Of a DNA stretch of 46,019 bases, positions 18,252 to 26,600 are shown in pieces (within the stretch, counting starts at the first letter, position 1; every line of letters starts with the position of its first letter). The translations under genes were made by a program, and so were the position numbers. Source of the DNA: Actinomadura darangshiensis (GTDB lineage: Bacteria > Actinomycetota > Actinomycetes > Streptosporangiales > Streptosporangiaceae); NCBI RefSeq assembly GCF_004349235.1, contig NZ_SMKY01000036.1, positions 1-46,019 of the forward strand. The letters run 5' to 3'. A model generated the notes under the pieces. That model ran no database searches, was not told where the DNA came from, and saw only the letters and a list, made by a program, of their open reading frames with translations.

Positions 18252-20714
18252 TCAGCCGGCGAGTTCTGCCACTTCGGCCGCGGACAGTGCGCGGTCGAAC
18301 ACGCGGACCTCGTCGAGCGCGCCCGGCCAGAAGTCGACCGGGTTGCCGCCGAACTTCCCGCGGCCGATCACCGTGTGGCCGGTGGAGGCGTCGCCGAGGC
18401 ACGACTCGGCCGCGCCCGCCTTCTGGCCGTCCACATAGAGCGTGAGCGACCCGGAGGCGGCGTCGCGGACACCGGTCAGGTGGTACCACTTCCCGGTCTC
18501 CGGCGCCGCGGGGGCCAGCGCGCGGACCCCGGCGAAGCTGAACGCGAACCGGTCGTCGGCTCCCGAGTACTGCAGGAAGAACGCGCTGTTGCTCGGCCCG
18601 TCCTGGCTGACGGCGGTGGCGAACGAACCGCGGCGGTCGAGCTTCACCCAGGCGGAGACGCTGTAGCTGCCCGTCGTGTCGAGGATCGCCGCACCGGTGT
18701 CCGCGAACTGGCTCGAACCCTTCAGCTGCAGGCCCGGTCCGTCGTGCCCGGTCGTCCACTGCGGCCCGCCGACGAGCGTGGCGTCGTGGTCCCCGACCGC
18801 GTCGGCGGTCGTGGTCCCGCTGCCCTCACCGAACGGGTAGAAGCTCACGCCCTCCAGGCCCGGGGTTCCGGGCGGCTGGTCGCCGCCGTCCGGCGACGGC
18901 TTCGCCGCGATGATCGACCGGTTGGCCTCGCGGACCTTCGCGGCGTCCATCTTCGGCTGCTGCCGGTCGTAGGTGTAGAGGCCGTTGACCTCCTTCTCCA
19001 CGTCGGTGATCTGCGTGTAGACCGAGGCGGACAGGCCGCACTTCACGACGAGCTTGCGCACCCCGTCCTGCACCTCGGTGTAGCGGCGCGTCAGCGTGGC
19101 CGAGTCGGGCGTCATCTCGTAGGCGAAGCTGCCCGCCGGGTCGAACATGTGGCCGTCGACCTTGAGGCCGAGGCCGCCGTACTCGCCGGCGACGCTGGCG
19201 CGGTCGCCGCGCGGGATCGGTGGGGAGCCGGGCCCGACATAGGTGTGGTCGTCGTAGATGTCGCCCTCGCCGTTGTCGGGGAGCGAGTCGCAGCAGTTGA
19301 CGCCGCTGTCGGCGTTGACGAGGCGGCTCGGGTCCCAGCCCTTGACCGTGTCGGCGATCCGCCCGGGCTCGTACTCGCCCCAGCCCTCGTTGAACGGCAC
19401 CCACACGATGACCGACGGGTGGCTGTCGTGCTGCCGGACCATGGCCTGCATCTCGGCCTCGAACTGCTTCTTGTCCGCGGCGGACGGCTCGTGGCCGCCG
19501 AACATGGCGGGCATGTCCTGCCACACGAGCAGCCCGAGCCGGTCGGCCCAGTAGAACCAGCGGTCGGGCTCGACCTTCATGTGCTTGCGCACCATGTTGA
19601 AGCCGAGCTTCTTGTGCGCGGCCAGGTCGAACTTGAGCGCCTCGTCGGTCGGCGCCGTGTAGATGCCGTCCGGCCAGTAGCCCTGGTCGAGCGTGCCGAC
19701 CTGCGGGACGAACTTCCCGTTGAGCAGCATGCGCGTCTTGCCGTCCTCGCCCTTGCCCAGGCTGACCGACCGCATGCCGAAGTAGGAGCCGACCTCGTCC
19801 ACGACCGTGTGGCCGCTGCGGAGCCGGACCTTCAGCCTGTACAGGTACGGGTCGTCGGGCGTCCACAGGTGCGCGTGCGGGATCCGGATCGACAGCTCAT
19901 CGCCGGCCTTGCCCGTCACCCTGCCCACCGGCTTGTGCCCGGCGTAGGCGATCGCCTCGACCGTGCCGCCCGGGGCGGACGCGTTCGCGGTGAGCCGGAG
20001 CCTCCCGGCGGACGGCTCCGGCGTCGTCGTGAGGTCGCCGATGTGCGCGCCCGCCACCGGCTCCATCCAGACCGTCTGCCAGATGCCCGATGCCGGTGTG
20101 TAGAAGATCCCGTCGCCGGGCTTGCGCTGCTTGCCGACGGCCTGGTGGCCGATGTCGGTGGGGTCGTCGACGCCCACGATCAGCTCCTGCGCGCCACGGG
20201 GATTGAGCGCGTCGGTGACGTCCACGGAGAACGCGTTGTAGCCGCCGGTGTGCGCGGCCACCTCGCGGCCGTTCACGTACACCTTCGCGGTGTGGTCGAC
20301 GGCGCCGAACTGCAGGACCAGCCGCTGCCCGCGGTTCCGCCAGCCGCTCGGCACGGTGAACGTCCGCCGGTACCACATGTGCTGGACGCTCCGCGCGATC
20401 CCGGAGAGCGCGGACTCGACCGGGTAGGGGACGAGGATCCGCTCGTCCAGATCCTTGCCGACGGGCGGCTTCTCGCCCGCCGTGGCGCCCGCGAACTGCC
20501 AGACGCCGTTGAGGTTCTGCCACCGCTTCCGGGTGAGCTGCGGACGGGGATAGTCGGGCAGGGCGTTGTCCGGACCCACCTCGTGGGTCCAGGGAGTGGT
20601 GAGCGGGGGCGTCTTCGGCTGCCAGCCATCGGCGTGGGCCGGCGGCAGCGCGACCGCGCTCACGATGACCGTGGCGAACGCGACCAGCAGGGTGGGAAGG
20701 CGACGCACATGCAA
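18252..20714 (-). CDS. Secreted glycoside hydrolase family 2 protein with LamG-like domain
   Basis: About 820 residues. I chose TTG 20714, which has GGAG 7 bp upstream and leads straight into a signal peptide (HVRRLPTLLVAFATVIVSAV, cleavage after AHA). Further upstream codons lack signal character. The GH2 sugar-binding domain has RRTFTVPSGWRNRGQRLVLQFGAVD, followed by an Ig-like domain. The TIM barrel has VRKHMKVEPDRWFYWADRLGLLVWQDMP, the acid/base VWVPFNEGWGEY and the probable nucleophile region AGEYGGLG. The C-terminal 210 or so residues form a laminin-G/concanavalin-like module. It probably releases galactose-type sugars outside the cell; beta-galactosidase or galactofuranosidase are both possible. 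Confidence 0.88.
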   Translation of the reverse strand: MHVRRLPTLLVAFATVIVSAVALPPAHADGWQPKTPPLTTPWTHEVGPDNALPDYPRPQLTRKRWQNLNGVWQFAGATAGEKPPVGKDLDERILVPYPVESALSGIARSVQHMWYRRTFTVPSGWRNRGQRLVLQFGAVDHTAKVYVNGREVAAHTGGYNAFSVDVTDALNPRGAQELIVGVDDPTDIGHQAVGKQRKPGDGIFYTPASGIWQTVWMEPVAGAHIGDLTTTPEPSAGRLRLTANASAPGGTVEAIAYAGHKPVGRVTGKAGDELSIRIPHAHLWTPDDPYLYRLKVRLRSGHTVVDEVGSYFGMRSVSLGKGEDGKTRMLLNGKFVPQVGTLDQGYWPDGIYTAPTDEALKFDLAAHKKLGFNMVRKHMKVEPDRWFYWADRLGLLVWQDMPAMFGGHEPSAADKKQFEAEMQAMVRQHDSHPSVIVWVPFNEGWGEYEPGRIADTVKGWDPSRLVNADSGVNCCDSLPDNGEGDIYDDHTYVGPGSPPIPRGDRASVAGEYGGLGLKVDGHMFDPAGSFAYEMTPDSATLTRRYTEVQDGVRKLVVKCGLSASVYTQITDVEKEVNGLYTYDRQQPKMDAAKVREANRSIIAAKPSPDGGDQPPGTPGLEGVSFYPFGEGSGTTTADAVGDHDATLVGGPQWTTGHDGPGLQLKGSSQFADTGAAILDTTGSYSVSAWVKLDRRGSFATAVSQDGPSNSAFFLQYSGADDRFAFSFAGVRALAPAAPETGKWYHLTGVRDAASGSLTLYVDGQKAGAAESCLGDASTGHTVIGRGKFGGNPVDFWPGALDEVRVFDRALSAAEVAELAG

Positions 20715-20765
20715 CGGACAACTCCAATCCGTTCGAGCCGTCGGGGGGTCCTCGCGGCATAGCAT

Positions 20766-20801
20766 GAGCGTTTTAGAGCGAACTTGCAATAATATGAGCG
20801 G
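20766..20801. promoter_or_regulatory. Candidate sugar-locus operator upstream of the hydrolase
   Basis: GAGCG occurs at 20766, 20776 and 20796, i.e. at 10-bp and 20-bp steps on one helix face. This direct-repeat arrangement is common for DeoR-family sites. Positions 20776-20801 match 12217-12242 at 19 of 26 bases. The self-complementary TTGCAA at 20784-20789 could be the -35 box of the minus-strand promoter. Confidence 0.5.
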
Positions 20802-20839
20802 ATCTTCTCGAACCTGCGCGTACGAGGGGACGAATTGGT

Positions 20840-22018
20840 TCATTCAGCAGGCCGGAGCCCGGGAAGCGGCCGCAGACCTGGCGCCAGTGCGAGCGTGACG
20901 ACCACCGAGGCGGCGCCCATGATCGCCATGGCGGCCCCCGGAGACGCCACCTGCGCCACACCACCCGCCAAAGCCGCGCCGACGCCCTGCATCGTGAGCA
21001 TGCCGGACGCGTGCAGGCCCAGAGCATGGCCGTGCATGGACACCGGGGTCAGGGCCATGAGGCGCTCCTGCAGGAGCAGCGTCGCCGCGTAGCCGACGGA
21101 GGCCAGCAGGACGGCCGCCGCGCCGAGTGGGAGCGGCGGCCCGGCGGCGAACACCAGGTAGGGGACGGCCAGCAGAAGGCGCAACGACGGACCCAGGCGT
21201 TCGCGCAGGTGCGCCGGGACGAAGCGTCCCGTCACGGTGTCACCGATCAGCATGCCGGCGGCGGCGACGGCGAGCAGCAGGCCCGCGTGCTGCGGAGAGT
21301 AGGAGACGAACAGGGCCTCACAGCCGACGATCAGGCCGTTCGGCACCCACAGCGCGAGGTAGGCGTACCGGCGCGGTACCGACGAGAGCAGCCGCGCATT
21401 GGTGCGCCACGTCTGCCCGACACTCGGCCGCCCGTCCGCCCGGGGCGGCCGCCGGCTCAGCCCGGCGACCGCCATGACCGAGGTGAGGAGGTAGAGCCCG
21501 GCGCCGGTGAGCAATGTGCCCCGGGGCGACAGCGCGACGACCAGGACGCCGCCGACGGCGAAGCCGCATATCTGCATGGTCCCCACGGACATGTTCAGGA
21601 CCGAGCGCCCGAGAAGATAGCCCTCCTTCGGGAGGATCTCGCTCAGCAGCCCGTAGCGGACGCCGCTGCCGAGCGACGCGACCAGCCCGAGGCCGAGCAC
21701 GATGGCGAACAGCGCCGCGATCGGCAGACCGGGCACCGCGAGGAGGGCCGTGCCGGCACCGAAGACCAGCGCGGTCGTGGCGAGGGCCGTCCTCGGCGGC
21801 AGGCGGTCGGCGGCGGACAGCAGCGTCAGCGCGCCGGCCATCTGGGCGAACGACCCGCCGAACATGCTCAGCGCCGAGAGCAGCGGCGACCGGGTCGAGT
21901 CGTACACGAGCGTGCCGAGCGCCAGCGCGCTGACGGTCTGGGCGGTCGTCTGGACGGTGGACGAGGCGAAGAGCGGCGTGTACTCGGGCACGCGGAAGAG
22001 ATCCCGATAGGTGCGCAT
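20840..22018 (-). CDS. Major facilitator superfamily transporter
   Basis: A 392-residue membrane protein with about 11-12 hydrophobic segments. It begins RTYRDLFRVPEYTPLFASSTVQTTAQTVSALALG, typical of the MFS exporters common in actinomycetes. The loop between helices 2 and 3 (SAADRLPPRTAL) replaces the usual G-x-x-x-D-R. A central basic loop SRRPPRADGRPSVGQTWRTNARLL separates the two halves. The substrate is unknown. The 3' end lies about 125 bp upstream of the hydrolase start, on the same strand. Confidence 0.88.
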   Translation of the reverse strand: MRTYRDLFRVPEYTPLFASSTVQTTAQTVSALALGTLVYDSTRSPLLSALSMFGGSFAQMAGALTLLSAADRLPPRTALATTALVFGAGTALLAVPGLPIAALFAIVLGLGLVASLGSGVRYGLLSEILPKEGYLLGRSVLNMSVGTMQICGFAVGGVLVVALSPRGTLLTGAGLYLLTSVMAVAGLSRRPPRADGRPSVGQTWRTNARLLSSVPRRYAYLALWVPNGLIVGCEALFVSYSPQHAGLLLAVAAAGMLIGDTVTGRFVPAHLRERLGPSLRLLLAVPYLVFAAGPPLPLGAAAVLLASVGYAATLLLQERLMALTPVSMHGHALGLHASGMLTMQGVGAALAGGVAQVASPGAAMAIMGAASVVVTLALAPGLRPLPGLRPAE

Positions 22019-22108
22019 GCCGGGAAGGCTGCGCAGCCCTGGCGGAGAACCGCAAGCGCTTCGACGGCCGGCCGGGTCAGACAGGGTCGAACTCGCCCTG
22101 GGGGCGGA

Positions 22109-22702
22109 TCATTCGGTCAAGGACCGTAGGTAGGCCATGAGGACTTTGCCGCGCGGGGAGAGACGGTAACCGGTCTCCAGGCTTTCGGTGAGGCCGAGGG
22201 CTTTGAGGCGGCGGACGTCGGCCTTGAACGGGAGTCTGTCGCGGCCCAGGTGTTCGGCCAGGCCCAGGGCGCGCAGACCGGGGTGTTCCTCGATGAGGCG
22301 GAGGACCTCGCGGGTCCAGGGGACGCGTTGGCCGCGGTTGTCGATGGCGTCCAGGGCGGCTTTGAGGTCGGCCAGTTCCTGTTCGGTCAGGTCGGCGTTC
22401 GCGGCCAGTTCCGTCCGGGGGTCGGGGCCGCCCAGGTGGAGCATGACGCGGTGGTAGCCGCCCTCCTTGGTGCTCTTGGACAGGGCGGTCAGCAGCGCCG
22501 CGCGGTCTTTGAAGCCCGAACGCAGGGCGTCGTCCTCGGTGATCTCTTCAGGGGTGACGGCCGTGACCGAGTCGATGACGATGATCCCCGCCCGGGTGCG
22601 CTGGGTGCTCCCCGCGCGGACCCGGGGCTCGGCCCACACCCGGAACACCCGGTCGATCCGCCCGCCCGCGATCCCCTCAAGGACCTCCTGCCTGAACAGC
22701 AT
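22109..22702 (-). CDS. ASCH-like domain protein
   Basis: 197 residues from ATG 22702, which has GGGAGGGAACG directly before it. An ATG 39 bp upstream is less likely. The N-terminal half resembles the ASCH fold: LFRQEVLEGIAGGRIDRVFR, W-x-x-P-R-V-R-A-G-S at about 27-36, and a strand GIIVIDSV. The C-terminal half (about 120-197) looks like a winged-helix: VLRLIEEHPGLRALGLAEHL and KADVRRLKALGLTESLETGYRLSPRG. ASCH domains are thought to bind RNA or modified nucleosides. The combination with a helix-turn-helix tail is suggestive but unproven. Confidence 0.75.
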   Translation of the reverse strand: MLFRQEVLEGIAGGRIDRVFRVWAEPRVRAGSTQRTRAGIIVIDSVTAVTPEEITEDDALRSGFKDRAALLTALSKSTKEGGYHRVMLHLGGPDPRTELAANADLTEQELADLKAALDAIDNRGQRVPWTREVLRLIEEHPGLRALGLAEHLGRDRLPFKADVRRLKALGLTESLETGYRLSPRGKVLMAYLRSLTE

Positions 22703-22776
22703 CGTTCCCTCCCGGGTGATACGCGCCTGTCCTTCCGCCATCCTGCACCACCTGGGAGGCGGGAGGCCGCGCGAGC

Positions 22777-23688
22777 TCAGGAGGTCGGCGTGGTGAGGTA
22801 GTCGCCGTGCTTCAGGTCGTCGAGGAGGGTCGGGTGAGTGGGCGACCAGTCGAGCAGTGCCCGGGTGCGGGAGCCGGAGACGGGGGAGTGGATGCCGTAG
22901 ACACCGGCCATGAACGGGCTTGCGAAGTGCGCGGCGGCCTCGTCCGGGGTCAGTGAGGCGGTGGGCAGATCGAGGCCCTGCGCGATGGTCTGCGCGATGC
23001 TCTTCAGGGTGACGCCGCTTTCGGCCACTCCGTGCAGCACGCTGCCTGCGGGAGCCTTCTCCAACGCCAGGCGGAACAGGATCGCCGCGTCGAGCCGATG
23101 TACCGCGGGCCACTGGTTGCCGCCGTCGCCGACATAGGCCGATATGCCGGTCTTCCGGGCGGTGGCGACGAGCATGCCGATGAAACCGTAGTCCCCAGGG
23201 CCGTGGACGGTGGGAGCCAGCCGGACCACGCTCGCGCGTACTCCCTGTGAGGCGAAGTCCAGGCAGGCTCGCTCGCCCGGGATGCGGAAACCGGCGATCC
23301 CGGACGGATCGGGCTCGTCCTTCTCGGTGCTCTCCCGGCCCGCGGGCATGACCAGCGTGCCCGAGGTGCTGACGAACGGCTTGCCCGAGTGTTCCAGCGC
23401 TTGGCCGAGCGTCCGGATCGCGGTCCGGTCGCGCCTGGTCATGTCGTCGGGGTCGGCGAAGTCGCCGCCGAAGGCCATGTGCAGGACGCCGCCGGCGGCT
23501 TCGGCGCCGCTGCGCAGGCTGTCGAGATCCTCAAGGGAGCCGCGGTGCGGCGTGGCACCCAGTGACTCCAGCCGGGCGGCGGCGGCGTCCGAGCGCGCCA
23601 GGCCGGTGACGGTGTGGCCGGCCGCGAGGAGCTCGGCGACGACGGTGGGGCCGGTCAGGCCGGAACCGCCGGTGACGAACACGTGCAT
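22777..23688 (-). CDS. NAD(P)-dependent SDR/epimerase-type oxidoreductase
   Basis: A 303-residue extended/atypical SDR. The nucleotide site is VFVTGGSGLTGPTVVAELLAAGHTVTGLARS (about 3-33). Next is LHMAFGGDFADPDDM (dinucleotide-binding second half), FVSTSGTLVMPAG and RLAPTVHGPGDYGFIGML. The classic YxxxK is not obvious, so catalysis may differ or the protein may be an NmrA-like binder. It is divergent from a TetR gene; the shared region carries three operator copies, so it is probably repressed by that TetR. Confidence 0.9.
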   Translation of the reverse strand: MHVFVTGGSGLTGPTVVAELLAAGHTVTGLARSDAAAARLESLGATPHRGSLEDLDSLRSGAEAAGGVLHMAFGGDFADPDDMTRRDRTAIRTLGQALEHSGKPFVSTSGTLVMPAGRESTEKDEPDPSGIAGFRIPGERACLDFASQGVRASVVRLAPTVHGPGDYGFIGMLVATARKTGISAYVGDGGNQWPAVHRLDAAILFRLALEKAPAGSVLHGVAESGVTLKSIAQTIAQGLDLPTASLTPDEAAAHFASPFMAGVYGIHSPVSGSRTRALLDWSPTHPTLLDDLKHGDYLTTPTS

Positions 23689-23707
23689 GAGACGTCCTCC
23701 ATGTTAA

Positions 23708-23772
23708 CGCCAGTGACTGGCACTACTTAGCGCCAGTCGCTGACTCTACACGTAACGCCAGTCGCTGGCGCA
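23708..23772. promoter_or_regulatory. Three operator copies between SDR and TetR genes
   Basis: The 13-bp palindrome-like core appears at 23709-23721 (GCCAGTGACTGGC), 23732-23744 (GCCAGTCGCTGAC) and 23757-23769 (GCCAGTCGCTGGC). Spacing is 23 and 25 bp. All three lie in the 102-bp gap between divergent genes, the standard place for TetR autoregulation plus target control. Confidence 0.75.
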
Positions 23773-23790
23773 ATGCGGTAGCCTCGGAAG

Positions 23791-24360
23791 GTGCCACGGA
23801 GTGGAGCGCAAGCGCGTCGCCGACTGCAGCAGGCGGCCCTCGAGCTGTATCGGGAACACGGGTTCGACCAGACCACCACGGCTCAGATCGCCGCGCGGGC
23901 CGGCGTCAACGAACGCACGTTCTTCCGGCACTTCCCGGACAAACGCGAGGTGCTCTTCGACGGCGAAGCCGACCTGCGCGCCGCGCTGATGCGAGCGGTG
24001 GCCGAGGCCCCCGATGGTCTGCAGCCGCTTGAGATCTTGCTCAGCGCCTTTCAGAAAGCCGGACGGATCCTTGAGGACAATCGCCCGTTCTCCGAACCGC
24101 GACTGGAAGTCATCGCCGCGACACCGGCGCTCCGCGAACGCGAGCTGGCCAAGGCCGCGTCGCTCACCGGGGCCGTGGCGGAGGCGCTGCGGCAGCGCGG
24201 TGTCGGCGACCGGCTCGCCACCCTGGCCGCCCAGACCGGCTGGGCGGCCTTTCACCAAGCCGCCCAAGCCTGGATCGACGATCCCTCACAAAGCCTGGAC
24301 GCGCATCTCCATCAAGCTTTCCACGATCTGCGCGCCCTCTCCGCGACGATCCCGAGCTGA
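23791..24360 (+). CDS. TetR family transcriptional regulator
   Basis: A 189-residue protein, start GTG 23791 with GGAAG just upstream. The HTH is RRRLQQAALELYREHGFDQ, then TTTAQIAARAGVNERTFFRHFPDKREVL (about 8-55). The C-terminal ligand domain is all-helical and lacks a recognisable ligand motif. It is divergent from the SDR gene with three candidate operators between, so the expected circuit is repression of both genes until a ligand (perhaps the SDR substrate) binds. Confidence 0.93.
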   Translation: MPRSGAQARRRLQQAALELYREHGFDQTTTAQIAARAGVNERTFFRHFPDKREVLFDGEADLRAALMRAVAEAPDGLQPLEILLSAFQKAGRILEDNRPFSEPRLEVIAATPALRERELAKAASLTGAVAEALRQRGVGDRLATLAAQTGWAAFHQAAQAWIDDPSQSLDAHLHQAFHDLRALSATIPS

Positions 24361-24417
24361 GGGTCATCCTGATGCCGGAGACGGCCCCGTTCCGGCGCCG
24401 GGCCGTTCACTGATCGG

Positions 24418-24477
24418 TCACTCGGTCTGCTCGGCCAGCACGACGAGGATGCCGGCGGGGCCGCGCGTGTGCGTGTT
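24418..24477 (-). pseudogene. Possible 3' remnant of a VOC/glyoxalase-family gene
   Basis: The minus-strand frame ending at 24418 reads NTHTRGPAGILVVLAEQTE and then stops. It resembles the last strand of VOC (glyoxalase/bleomycin-resistance) proteins, where R-G/D-P-x-G-I-x-V-x-L-A-E-Q is common. Nothing upstream in the frame continues the fold, and the intact PPOX gene abuts it. Probably the tail of a deleted gene; a chance match cannot be excluded. Confidence 0.35.
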
Positions 24478-24974
24478 CAGCCCAGCTGGCGTTCCTTCTG
24501 CTGCTGCATGAGTTCCTCGATGGCGGTGGGCAGGGTCGTCTCGAAGTCGATCAGCTTGGCCCAGGTCGGCTTCACCACGACCCGGACCATGCCGAGGTAG
24601 AGCGACTTCACGCCTTCCTCCCACTCGGCCCGTTGCTCGGGCGTCATCTCATAGGTGCCGTTCCATTGGAGGTACTCGTCCGGGATGCCGTCGACGGCAT
24701 CCAGCTCCGCCCGGCCGCGGATGAGCAGGACCTTCGGTGGGTGCGACTCGGTGTCGATCGTCAGCGCGACCGCGGGATTGCGGCGCAGCGCCGGGAGCTT
24801 CCGTGCGTTCGTCGCCGTGCACATGACGATCTCCGTGCCGTTCCAGACGATTCCGATCGGGATCGACCGCGGGGTGCCGTCCAGGGCGACGAAGGCCAGC
24901 CTGGCCAGGTCACGGGCCAGCAGTTCCTGGCTGAGCGGGCGGTTCAGCACCTCGTCGATGGCGTGCTGGTCCAT
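24477..24974 (-). CDS. Pyridoxamine 5'-phosphate oxidase-fold (FMN/F420-binding) protein
   Basis: A 165-residue split-barrel flavin-fold protein. It contains LARLAFVALDGTPRSIPIGIVWNGTEIVMCTATNARKLPALRRNPAVALTID, the characteristic strand series with the basic ARKLPALRRNP loop that contacts the cofactor phosphate. The C-terminus is helical. Members bind FMN, F420 or haem and act as small reductases; the type is not clear. It begins 12 bp after the cysteine dioxygenase stop with GAGGAG upstream, so the two form an operon. Confidence 0.87.
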   Translation of the reverse strand: MDQHAIDEVLNRPLSQELLARDLARLAFVALDGTPRSIPIGIVWNGTEIVMCTATNARKLPALRRNPAVALTIDTESHPPKVLLIRGRAELDAVDGIPDEYLQWNGTYEMTPEQRAEWEEGVKSLYLGMVRVVVKPTWAKLIDFETTLPTAIEELMQQQKERQLG

Positions 24975-24986
24975 GGTTCGAGCTCC

Positions 24987-25487
24987 TCAGTCGTAGTAGC
25001 GGCGGGCGCTGGACCCGACACGGGTGATGTCGGTGCCGTAGATGTGCAGGCTGAGGGCGGTCTCGTCGCCGGCGTTGCGGATGCGGTGGATGTCGCCGGG
25101 CGGCGCGAAGCCGCTGACCTCGCCGGGCCGGTTGTCCCGCGCGCCGATGGGGTTGAGCGCTTCGTCGAACAGTTCCTCGTGCTCGATGCCCGAAAGCACG
25201 CCCACGACGCACCACGTGATGTGGTCGTGGATCCGGGTGCTCTGCCCGGGGCGCCAGACCAGGCCGAGGACGGAGAACGCCCCGTCGGGCTCGGCGTGCA
25301 GCAGGTGGCCCGCAACCCGGTCGGGCCGGCCGAGACGCTGATCGGGCGTCAGGACCTCAGGGCCGGGCAGATGGGCCCGAAGCTGATCGGCGACCAGGTC
25401 CGCGGTGTCCGGCCAACCGGTGCGCACGTCGATCGCCTTGCGCACCGCCGCGACGAGATCGGTGAGCGTTGCCAGTGAGCGGGTCAT
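24987..25487 (-). CDS. Cysteine dioxygenase family protein (cupin)
   Basis: A 166-residue cupin. The iron ligands are visible as HDH (His87, His89) in STRIHDHITWCVVGVLSG, and His134 in PPGDIHRIRNAGDETALSLHIYG. This is the three-His pattern of bacterial thiol dioxygenases. They oxidise cysteine or 3-mercaptopropionate to the sulfinic acid with O2. The Cys following HDHITW may correspond to the Cys-Tyr crosslink site in some members, but this is uncertain. Divergent from a LysR gene, the likely regulator, and upstream of the PPOX-fold gene. Confidence 0.9.
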   Translation of the reverse strand: MTRSLATLTDLVAAVRKAIDVRTGWPDTADLVADQLRAHLPGPEVLTPDQRLGRPDRVAGHLLHAEPDGAFSVLGLVWRPGQSTRIHDHITWCVVGVLSGIEHEELFDEALNPIGARDNRPGEVSGFAPPGDIHRIRNAGDETALSLHIYGTDITRVGSSARRYYD

Positions 25488-25593
25488 CGCCGAGTCCTCC
25501 TCCGCTGAGCGGGGTCGTCCCGATCAGCGTCCCGTGCGCCGACTCATTCGTCTAATGCCAATACTCGGGGTGACCCATGCGTATCATTGATGG

Positions 25594-26505
25594 ATGCTGG
25601 ATATCCTGCGGTTACGGGTCCTCGCGGCGGTCGCCGAGCACGGCTCGGTCACCAAGGCGGCCAAGCACCTGAACTACTCCCAGCCCGCCGTCAGCCATCA
25701 TCTGGCCAGGCTGGAGGCCGCGACCGGCGCCAGGCTCGTCCAGCGGGCCGGCCGGGGCATCCGGCTCACCCCGGAGGGCGAGCACCTGGCCCGCCGCGCC
25801 ACCGAGATCGTCGGCCGGGTCGACACCGCGGCCGCGGAACTGTCCGCGATGGTGGGCCTGCGCACCGGCCGGGTCCGGGTCGCCGGCTTCCAGTCGGCGC
25901 TCGCCGCGCTGGTGCCGCACGCCGCGGGCACCCTGCGCCGCGAGCACCCCGGCCTCGAACTGCGCTTGATCGAGGCCCACCCGCGGGTGGCACTCGACCT
26001 GCTGCGGGCCGGGCAGGTCGACGTCGCGGTCGTCTTCCGCTACGACGAAGCGACACCGGACGACATCCGCGCCGCGCACCTGTTCGACGACCCGATGTAC
26101 CTGCTCAGCCTCGAACCCGGCCAGACACTGGCAGGCAACCGCGACTCCGCCTGGATCGCGGGCTGCGAGAACTGCCGCCGCGAGTTCCTGGAGGCCTGCG
26201 ACAAGGCGGGCTTCGTCCCGCCCATCGCCTACACCAGCGACGACATCATCGTCCAGCAGGCACTGGTCGCCTCGGGCATGGGCGTGATCACCATGCCGGG
26301 GCTGGCACTGCGCACCCACCGCGCGCCCGGAATCGAGGCCAGCGTCCTTCGCGACTTCCAACGGCACGTCTACCTGGCCACCTACGGCGACCCGCCGGAC
26401 CCGCCGGCGACCACCGCCTTCGTCAGCGCGCTGCACCACGCCGTCCAGCAGACCCGGCCAGGCGAGCCGGCGGGTCTCTCGATCCAGGTGCCGGAGGCCA
26501 TGTAG
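25594..26505 (+). CDS. LysR family transcriptional regulator
   Basis: A 303-residue regulator. The N-terminal winged HTH is LDILRLRVLAAVAEHGSVTKAAKHL and then QPAVSHHLARLEAATGARLVQR (about 2-60), followed by a linker helix. The substrate-binding domain starts at GRVRVAGFQSALAALVP (about 90). It contains CENCRREFLEACDKAG (about 191-206), a Cys pair that could sense redox state. It is divergent from cysteine dioxygenase with about 106 bp between, so it likely controls that operon. Confidence 0.93.
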   Translation: MLDILRLRVLAAVAEHGSVTKAAKHLNYSQPAVSHHLARLEAATGARLVQRAGRGIRLTPEGEHLARRATEIVGRVDTAAAELSAMVGLRTGRVRVAGFQSALAALVPHAAGTLRREHPGLELRLIEAHPRVALDLLRAGQVDVAVVFRYDEATPDDIRAAHLFDDPMYLLSLEPGQTLAGNRDSAWIAGCENCRREFLEACDKAGFVPPIAYTSDDIIVQQALVASGMGVITMPGLALRTHRAPGIEASVLRDFQRHVYLATYGDPPDPPATTAFVSALHHAVQQTRPGEPAGLSIQVPEAM

Positions 26506-26600
26506 GCCGCGAGGACGTGGCCGGGGTGGCGGGACGCTCCCGGGCAGCCGGTGCGATCCTTGACGGCGGCGCCAGTCGTGGGCGGACGGAGGAGGCCGGT

